The translations under genes and the position numbers were made by a program. 13,244 bases of DNA from Phycisphaerae bacterium. Its GTDB lineage: Bacteria > Planctomycetota > Phycisphaerae > Tepidisphaerales > Tepidisphaeraceae. This document shows positions 6,587 through 11,415 of the stretch, piece by piece. Location: assembly GCA_014380825.1 (NCBI GenBank), contig JACMJD010000413.1, positions 1-13,244 on the forward strand. Direction: 5' to 3'. The notes below the pieces were generated by a model, which searched no databases, was not told where the DNA came from, and was given only the letters and a program-made list of their open reading frames with translations. Numbering within the stretch: position 1 is the first letter of the stretch; each line of letters begins with the position of its first letter.

Positions 6587-6925
6587 GTGACGTTCAGACG
6601 ATGGTTTGGCGCGCTGGTGACACCGTTGGGTACGGCCATCGCATTGTTGTTGATGGTTGCTGCCCTGTGGACTTGGGGACGCGCCGGATGGATCGCGGCG
6701 GACGCGACTCGGCCGGACGTCGCGCGATGGGCGGTTCGCAGCGCCGCGGTGGCAGCGGCCGCGATCGCGCAGCTACTACTGCTGACGTTCATCGTCGGTC
6801 GAATGTTTCGACCCCGAGGTATTCAATCGGGAAACTTCAATGCCGACCTAGCCCGGCTGACGATGGGGCTGGTCGCCGGCATCGCAATCGTCAGTGCGGT
6901 TGCGCTTGGATTGGCCGGCCGCTAA
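6587..6925 (+). CDS. Small three-helix membrane protein, unknown function
   Basis: I do not recognise this 112-residue protein. It has three hydrophobic segments, about residues 11-29, 51-70 and 90-109, with MTFRRW at the N-terminus and a basic GRMFRPRG loop after the second helix. Those positive charges suggest that the N-terminus and the second loop face the cytoplasm. The start is GTG, chosen because GGGAGG lies 5 nt upstream. It lies between the coupled TPR membrane proteins and the exported TPR protein on the same strand. It is therefore probably a membrane component of the same assembly. No motif points to transport or catalysis. Confidence 0.75.
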   Translation: MTFRRWFGALVTPLGTAIALLLMVAALWTWGRAGWIAADATRPDVARWAVRSAAVAAAAIAQLLLLTFIVGRMFRPRGIQSGNFNADLARLTMGLVAGIAIVSAVALGLAGR

Positions 6926-6977
6926 GAAAACTATTTTGATGAGTATCCCTGACATGAGATCTTGCGGGAAAGCACGG

Positions 6978-9788
6978 ATGAAATCGACAAGCTTGCTGAA
7001 GCGCGCATTGCGCGGTGTTTGCATTGGCTCTGGCCTGGTGCTGTTGGGCGCGGGATTAGCGACGGCGCAGGTCGCCGCGCCTGAACCGGCGACAACTGAA
7101 CCGCCCGCGACGATGCCGGTCGAACCGACCGCACCAGCGCAAACGACCGAACCGTCAGCTGCGCCGGCCACCGATACACCGCCCGCCGCGGAAGTGCCGG
7201 CAACGGCGCCCGAGGCTGATGTGGTCGTGCCTCCACCTGCCGCGGCGACGCAGCAGGCGGCGGTCGAAGTTCCGCCGGAAGAACTTGCCGCCCGCGCGGC
7301 GCTTGGCGAACGGTTCGCGCAGCTCGCGAAGTTCACCCTCTCGCAGCCGCAGATCCTTCCGGCGCTCATCCATCAAAACGCCGCGCTCGTCGAGGCCGCC
7401 GCGCGCGAGAATCCCAAGGAGCTGCGATTCCTTCGCCTGCTGATCGAATCGCGCCTCCGCAGCGCCGACACCGAAGCCGGCCGACAGTCGCTGCGCGAAG
7501 CGCTGTTGCAATATCTGAATGTGCTCTCCGCGCAGCGGCAGACGGATGTCGTCGCGCAGATTCGGTTGATCGATCTGAACGAGCGCGATCTGCAAAGCGC
7601 GCAGAAGCGAAGCGACTATCTCCAGACGATCGTCGACGCGAGCGGGGTCGGCTCGGAAGTTCGTTCGCACGCCGCCGTGTTGTTGGCGCGCGTTTATGCC
7701 GAGCGCGGACAGGACAGCGAAGCCAACTCGGCGCTGGATGACGCGATCAAGCTCAGCCCGCTCAACATGGAAGCGCTTCGCGCCCGGTACGAGCGACAGG
7801 GCGCCGCCGCCAGCGATGCCGATCGGCTCGCTATGCTGCTCGCGATTCTGCGCAGCAATCCGGCGCAGCCGGAAGTGGAAGCGCAGATCGCGCGTGAGTT
7901 ATCCGACAATGGCATTCTGGACCAGGCGCTTCGCTGGTACGAGACCAGCTTCTACCTGTCCGGCCGAATGGGGCGCGGGCTCAGCCTGCCGGATTACACT
8001 GATTACGCGGCGACGCTGCTGGTCAACGGCCAGCCGCGCGATGCATATCCGGCGGCGGAAAAAATTCTTCAGGCCGATCCGGGTAACGGCGACGCCGCGC
8101 TAATCAAGCTGGCGGCGCAGCGACGGATCTTCCCGGCCGATCAACTTCAAGCCGTCGACGAAGCCGGCAGCAGCATGCTGCTCAAAAAACTGGACGACCT
8201 GCACGCCAAAGTCACGCAGACCGAAGCGCCGCCGACGACGCAGCCGATCGAGGTCGTCAATGAATACGTGCTGGCGGACGCGCAGAAACTGAAGGAAGGC
8301 GATCCGGCTCTGGCATCGCAATACGTCGGGGCACTAGCGCGGCTGGCGTGGTTCCAGATTTACTATCGCCAGGCGCCGGACACTGCGACTAAGGCGCTGG
8401 ACGCGCTGCGCGTCCTGATCCCCGAAGGCGAAACCATCGTCACGCGGCTGGAAGGATGGAGCTTCCTGCGCAAGGGCGAGCTCGAGCCGGCGCGGAACAA
8501 GCTGTCCGCCGTCGCCGATCGCGATCCGCTGTCGAAGCTGGGATTGATCCTGATCGCCGAGAAGGAAGGCGGCAAGGTGGTGCGTCCGCCGCAGGCGGCC
8601 GAGCAGATCGATCCGGCCAATCCCGGCGCGGTCGAGGCGTCGCCGGTTAACGATCAGTTGATTCAGCTTGCCGGACAGAACGCCGCCGGGATCACCGGCG
8701 TGGTGCTCGCCGACGAGCTGCTGGCGCGCGAACTCAAGTTCACGCCTGGCCCGAACGCTGATGCGGTTGTCGTCGAGTTGAACAAGTTCCCCAAGGATTT
8801 CCTGTCATTCCTCGATCGACCCGACCAGTTCTACAAGCTCACCGCCGAGCCGCTGACCGTCAGCCACTCGTTCGGCCAGCCGATGCTGGCACGGGTCACG
8901 ATTCAGAACATCAGCGATTACGACCTGACGCTGGGCGATGACGCTGCGATTCGGCCTGACCTGTGGTTTGATGCAAAACTGATCGGCGTGAAGCAGCAAT
9001 CGCTGTTTGGCGTGACGTACGATCGCATCGGTCAGCAGGTGCTTTTGAAGGCCAAGACCGGTTCGGTCAGCCAGGTCGTGCGACTGGATGACGGCCAACT
9101 GACGCAGGTGCTGATGGGTGAGCCGATCATCGCCCTGCCGCTACAGTTTTCGGTATTCACGAATCCGGTGCCCAGCACGTCTGGTGGTGCGTCGCCGGGT
9201 CCGGGCGGATATCGCGTGCAGTTCACGCGCGTGTTGGAGCGTGCCGGCGCGCCGATCGCCAACCAACAGGCGTTCCAGGCTTTGGTCGGACCGCTTGCCG
9301 GTGGGCCGCCCGAGCGGCGCATGCGCGCCGTCGATCACATTACCACGTTGATTCGCAGCTTCGCCGATCCCAAAGCTCCGCCGGAAATGAAGCAGGCGGC
9401 CAGTCAGCTTTTTGAGGCGTTCAATCGCGCCGCGGCGATGCACGATGCGTCGCCGACCGCACATGCGTGGCTGCTGTACAACATGGCGCTCATCTCGTCC
9501 GAGCAGCAGCGCGAGGCGCAGATGGTCAGCCTGCTGCGCTCAACCGCGTGGGACAGCCGGATACTGGGCCTGCGTTTGCTCCAGGCATTTCCGCAGGATC
9601 GACAGAAACAGATCGCCTCGAAGTTCGCGGCGTCGGATCCGGATCCGCTGGTGCGACAGTATGCGACGACGGTGTTGGAGACTTCGGAGCTTGCGATGAC
9701 ACGCGCGCCGGCGACGCAACCCGCCGACGCGACTGGGTCGCCGCCGCCCACCGATCCCAACGCGCCCCCGACGTCGCCGCCGCCCTAA
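6978..9788 (+). CDS. Large exported TPR protein with Pro/Ala-rich linkers
   Basis: This is a 936-residue protein from ATG 6978. That start gives a clean signal peptide: KSTSLLKRALR, hydrophobic core to about residue 28, then ATA-Q near 28-31. In-frame ATGs at 6939 and 6954 would add an unhelpful leader. A Pro/Ala/Thr-rich linker follows (about 31-100), then an alpha-helical region. TPR-like units occur near 232-265 (AAVLLARVYAERGQ..ALDDAIKLSP), 302-335 and 342-375 (YAATLLVNGQPRDA..ILQADPGN). Around residues 640-760 the composition becomes beta-rich (SHSFGQPMLARVTIQNISDYDLTLGD), resembling an immunoglobulin- or adhesin-like module. A HEAT-like helical end (..DSRILGLRLLQAF..DPLVRQYATTVLE) and a Pro-rich tail complete it. 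It is last in the envelope cluster and probably periplasmic. No enzyme signature or named family is recognised. Confidence 0.85.
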   Translation: MKSTSLLKRALRGVCIGSGLVLLGAGLATAQVAAPEPATTEPPATMPVEPTAPAQTTEPSAAPATDTPPAAEVPATAPEADVVVPPPAAATQQAAVEVPPEELAARAALGERFAQLAKFTLSQPQILPALIHQNAALVEAAARENPKELRFLRLLIESRLRSADTEAGRQSLREALLQYLNVLSAQRQTDVVAQIRLIDLNERDLQSAQKRSDYLQTIVDASGVGSEVRSHAAVLLARVYAERGQDSEANSALDDAIKLSPLNMEALRARYERQGAAASDADRLAMLLAILRSNPAQPEVEAQIARELSDNGILDQALRWYETSFYLSGRMGRGLSLPDYTDYAATLLVNGQPRDAYPAAEKILQADPGNGDAALIKLAAQRRIFPADQLQAVDEAGSSMLLKKLDDLHAKVTQTEAPPTTQPIEVVNEYVLADAQKLKEGDPALASQYVGALARLAWFQIYYRQAPDTATKALDALRVLIPEGETIVTRLEGWSFLRKGELEPARNKLSAVADRDPLSKLGLILIAEKEGGKVVRPPQAAEQIDPANPGAVEASPVNDQLIQLAGQNAAGITGVVLADELLARELKFTPGPNADAVVVELNKFPKDFLSFLDRPDQFYKLTAEPLTVSHSFGQPMLARVTIQNISDYDLTLGDDAAIRPDLWFDAKLIGVKQQSLFGVTYDRIGQQVLLKAKTGSVSQVVRLDDGQLTQVLMGEPIIALPLQFSVFTNPVPSTSGGASPGPGGYRVQFTRVLERAGAPIANQQAFQALVGPLAGGPPERRMRAVDHITTLIRSFADPKAPPEMKQAASQLFEAFNRAAAMHDASPTAHAWLLYNMALISSEQQREAQMVSLLRSTAWDSRILGLRLLQAFPQDRQKQIASKFAASDPDPLVRQYATTVLETSELAMTRAPATQPADATGSPPPTDPNAPPTSPPP

Positions 9789-9818
9789 TCGCGCTCTCGC
9801 CCGACGGAGCAACCCAGC

Positions 9819-10094
9819 ATGGCCGCATCAACTGGTTTTCGCGTGACGGAGACTCAGCCCACGCCAAACCCCAACGCGCTGAAGTTCGTGCTCGATCGCG
9901 CGATCAGTGAGAATCCGGTCAGCTTCTTCACCGCCGCCAGCGCGAACGGGCACCCGCTGGCGACCAGGCTCTTCGCCATCCCGGGTGTGACGACGCTGCT
10001 GCTGCTGAACGATTTCGTGACGGTGAACAAGTCGCCGGAGAAAGCCTGGGGCGAGATCACGCCCCAGGTGAAGAAGGTGTTGGCAAGCGGGTGA
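9819..10094 (+). CDS. Stand-alone Nfu/NifU N-terminal domain protein
   Basis: This 91-residue protein matches the N-terminal domain of Nfu-type iron-sulfur scaffold proteins. Visible marks are ETQPTPNPNALKFVLD (11-26), HPLATRLFAIPGV (45-57) and NDFVTVNKSPEKAW (64-77). The C-terminal NifU-like domain that carries the CxxC cluster ligands in full Nfu proteins is absent, and the protein has no cysteine at all. It cannot hold a cluster by the known mechanism; a targeting or protein-binding role in Fe-S delivery is the usual suggestion for such lone domains. GGAG lies 9 nt before ATG 9819. The gene starts 30 nt after the exported TPR gene and ends 6 nt from a convergent stop codon. The family call is firm. 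Confidence 0.9.
   Translation: MAASTGFRVTETQPTPNPNALKFVLDRAISENPVSFFTAASANGHPLATRLFAIPGVTTLLLLNDFVTVNKSPEKAWGEITPQVKKVLASG
10045..10068 (-). terminator. Possible terminator for the minus-strand small genes, inside the Nfu-like gene
   Basis: CCTGGGGCG at 10045-10053 pairs perfectly with CGCCCCAGG at 10060-10068 around a 6-nt loop. Read on the minus strand, the stem is followed by CTTT and lies 32 nt after the stop codon of the gene at 10101-10421. A GC-rich 9-bp stem with a short T stretch is terminator-like. It lies wholly inside the coding sequence of the opposing gene, so chance is possible. Confidence 0.35.
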
Positions 10095-10100
10095 GGAAAT

Positions 10101-10421
10101 TCAGGTCGCGACGACGTCTTTGCGGTTCTTCCCCGATTTCGGACTCACGTCTTCAACGATCAACTCGTCGCCGTTCTTCGTCGCACGGAGGAACTTGCTT
10201 CGGCTGATCCGGCCGTTGCTCAAGTAGACCGGGCCGACGGATTTGTCGACGACCCACCAGTTGCAGCGATAGTGATCGCCGTACACGCGCACGCTACGAA
10301 CCTCTTCGCCCGGCTTCTTTTCGACCCATCGTTCGATGGCATCGGACAAGTCTTCGGTCGTATTGGAATTCGTATTCGCCGCTTCGACCGGCGCCGGTGT
10401 GGGTTTGTTCTCTTTGCTCAT
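10101..10421 (-). CDS. Small hypothetical protein
   Basis: I do not recognise this 106-residue protein. The first 30 residues are polar and probably disordered (SKENKPTPAPVEAANTNSN). Residues about 40-100 look like a compact beta-rich domain: EEVRSVRVYGDHYRCNWW, VYLSNGRISRSKFLRATKNGDELIVED. The C-terminus is basic (SGKNRKD). There is no signal peptide and no membrane segment. It starts 27 nt after the stop of the small gene at 10449-10676 and is probably co-transcribed with it; the ribosome site is weak (GAGA). It ends 6 nt from the stop codon of the convergent Nfu-like gene. A nucleic-acid-binding role would fit the basic, aromatic-rich core, but nothing proves it. Confidence 0.7.
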   Translation of the reverse strand: MSKENKPTPAPVEAANTNSNTTEDLSDAIERWVEKKPGEEVRSVRVYGDHYRCNWWVVDKSVGPVYLSNGRISRSKFLRATKNGDELIVEDVSPKSGKNRKDVVAT

Positions 10422-10448
10422 GTGTCTCGCTACAAACTTAAGTGCGGC

Positions 10449-10676
10449 CTAGCGATATCGCTGACCGCGATCGGGCTTCTTAGGCGCTTCCTTCGCCGGC
10501 AGCTTCGCCACCGCGTCGTTGATCTCAGTCAGACCTTCATCGGCCTTTAGTTCATTCAAGGCGTACTGTCGCACGCCTTCAGAATCTTCCGCGGTGGCTT
10601 GGATCACGACTCGACCGCTGGCGTCGTGATCTTTGCTGAGAAGCGTCAGCTTCGTGCCGAATCGGCTGTAAATCAT
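10449..10676 (-). CDS. Small hypothetical protein (75 residues)
   Basis: I do not recognise this protein. It begins MIYSRFGTKLTLLSK with a beta-strand pattern, then GRVVIQATAE, a helical middle (EGVRQYALNELKADEGLTEINDAVAKL) and a basic Pro-rich tail (KEAPKKPDRGQRYR). ATG 10676 is chosen over the longer frame to 10745 because AGGAG lies 4 nt upstream and the extension is Ala-rich and not conserved-looking. It is cytoplasmic by composition. It leads a probable two-gene unit with the gene at 10101-10421 and is divergent from the winged-helix-like gene at 10776, with 99 nt between the two starts. Confidence 0.75.
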   Translation of the reverse strand: MIYSRFGTKLTLLSKDHDASGRVVIQATAEDSEGVRQYALNELKADEGLTEINDAVAKLPAKEAPKKPDRGQRYR

Positions 10677-10680
10677 CGTA

Positions 10681-10685
10681 CTCCT
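10681..10685 (-). promoter_or_regulatory. Ribosome binding site fixing the 10676 start
   Basis: On the minus strand AGGAG is followed by TACG and then ATG at 10676. This decides the start of the 75-residue protein against longer in-frame options. Confidence 0.75.
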
Positions 10686-10762
10686 GTGCGACGACTCTAG
10701 TTCATTTGCGGCCGCGCCGATACGCGCTGCGTGCGCCGCGCCCATGTTCGGGCGATTTGTGG

Positions 10763-10768
10763 TATGCT
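10763..10768 (+). promoter_or_regulatory. Possible -10 element for a leaderless transcript
   Basis: TATGCT at 10763-10768 stands 7 nt before ATG 10776, which is where transcription would begin from a sigma-70-type -10 element. No ribosome site precedes the ATG. No good -35 hexamer is visible 16-18 nt upstream, so the promoter call is tentative. Confidence 0.3.
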
Positions 10769-10775
10769 GACCTCA

Positions 10776-11012
10776 ATGAGTTGTTCAGCAAGCCGTATCA
10801 ATGAGCTAATTCTCAGCCAACTCGCCGTCGGCGAGAAGCAGGTTCTCTCGCTGGTAGTGGCCGTCCGGAAGGCTTTAAGCCGTTCGGAGGCCGCAAAGGG
10901 CGATTTGACCGCCATGGTCAAGTCCGCACTTCGCCGGCTGGTGGCATCCAAAGAAGTCATCGACGTCGACGGCATGTACTCGCTGGCGCCTTCGCCCGTC
11001 ACCCGCGAGTAG
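10776..11012 (+). CDS. Small winged-helix-like protein
   Basis: This protein has 78 residues from ATG 10776. The C-terminal half, GDLTAMVKSALRRLVASKEVIDVDGMYSLAP, has the pattern of a winged helix: a helix-turn-helix with a recognition helix ending in LVASKEVI, then a short beta wing, VDGMYSLA. The N-terminal half (INELILSQLAVGEKQVLSLVVAVRKALS) is helical. A DNA-binding or protein-contact regulator is plausible, but no named family is recognised. ATG 10764 is an in-frame alternative, but it lies within the putative -10 element. The gene ends 14 nt inside the 3' end of the convergent membrane-protein gene. The fold is inferred from pattern only. Confidence 0.65.
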   Translation: MSCSASRINELILSQLAVGEKQVLSLVVAVRKALSRSEAAKGDLTAMVKSALRRLVASKEVIDVDGMYSLAPSPVTRE

Positions 11013-11412
11013 CAAATCCCCCCGATCCGATAGCGCTTTGTCGGGTCGCGCGCGATTCGGGCACGCGCCAGACGCGGTCCAGCGCGAAATAGATCACGCC
11101 GCAGATCAACAGCGATTTCCAGAACGGCACGTCTAGTCCTTTCCATAGTGCCGGCAGCGCAAGCGAGACAAGGAACTTCAAAATCCCGACAACGATCATG
11201 CCGCGAGTTCGCGCCCGATCGAACACCCGTGCGATCGGCCGAAGCACCCGCAGAAGCGCGTGTAATACCAGGAAAGCGGCAACGGAATACTTCAGCGCTT
11301 CGATCGCCGGGACGTCGAATTGCTTCCACATCACGAAGAACGATGCAACGACGATCAGCCGCGCGAACCATCCGAGCCGCTTCACCGTCTTCACGTTTTC
11401 GCCCGAGCCCAT
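10999..11412 (-). CDS. Four-helix membrane protein with internal duplication
   Basis: This 137-residue protein is not assigned to a named family. It has four hydrophobic segments, about residues 14-29, 42-58, 72-89 and 98-114. The halves resemble each other: WKQFDVPAIEAL (29-40) and WKGLDVPFWKSL (90-101) are 61 residues apart, and each is followed by a helix ending in an aromatic/Leu..RV segment (LLRVL, DRVWRV). The protein therefore looks like two copies of a two-helix unit. GGAG lies 5 nt before the ATG. The start is only 3 nt after the stop of the large upstream gene, so the two are probably translationally coupled. The final Ser/Gly/Arg-rich tail (RQSAIGSGGFATRG) may be a read-through extension, and its last codons overlap the convergent winged-helix-like gene by 14 nt. 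A structural or transport role is unproven. Confidence 0.75.
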   Translation of the reverse strand: MGSGENVKTVKRLGWFARLIVVASFFVMWKQFDVPAIEALKYSVAAFLVLHALLRVLRPIARVFDRARTRGMIVVGILKFLVSLALPALWKGLDVPFWKSLLICGVIYFALDRVWRVPESRATRQSAIGSGGFATRG

Positions 11413-11415
11413 TTG

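Noticed and set aside
6894..6977. Earlier starts for the exported TPR protein
   Set aside because: The first would overlap the small membrane protein. All would bury the signal peptide behind 8 to 28 extra residues.
6978..7070. A lipoprotein signal in the exported TPR protein
   Set aside because: The only cysteine (residue 15) comes before the hydrophobic core ends and RGVC is not a lipobox. An ordinary signal peptide fits better.
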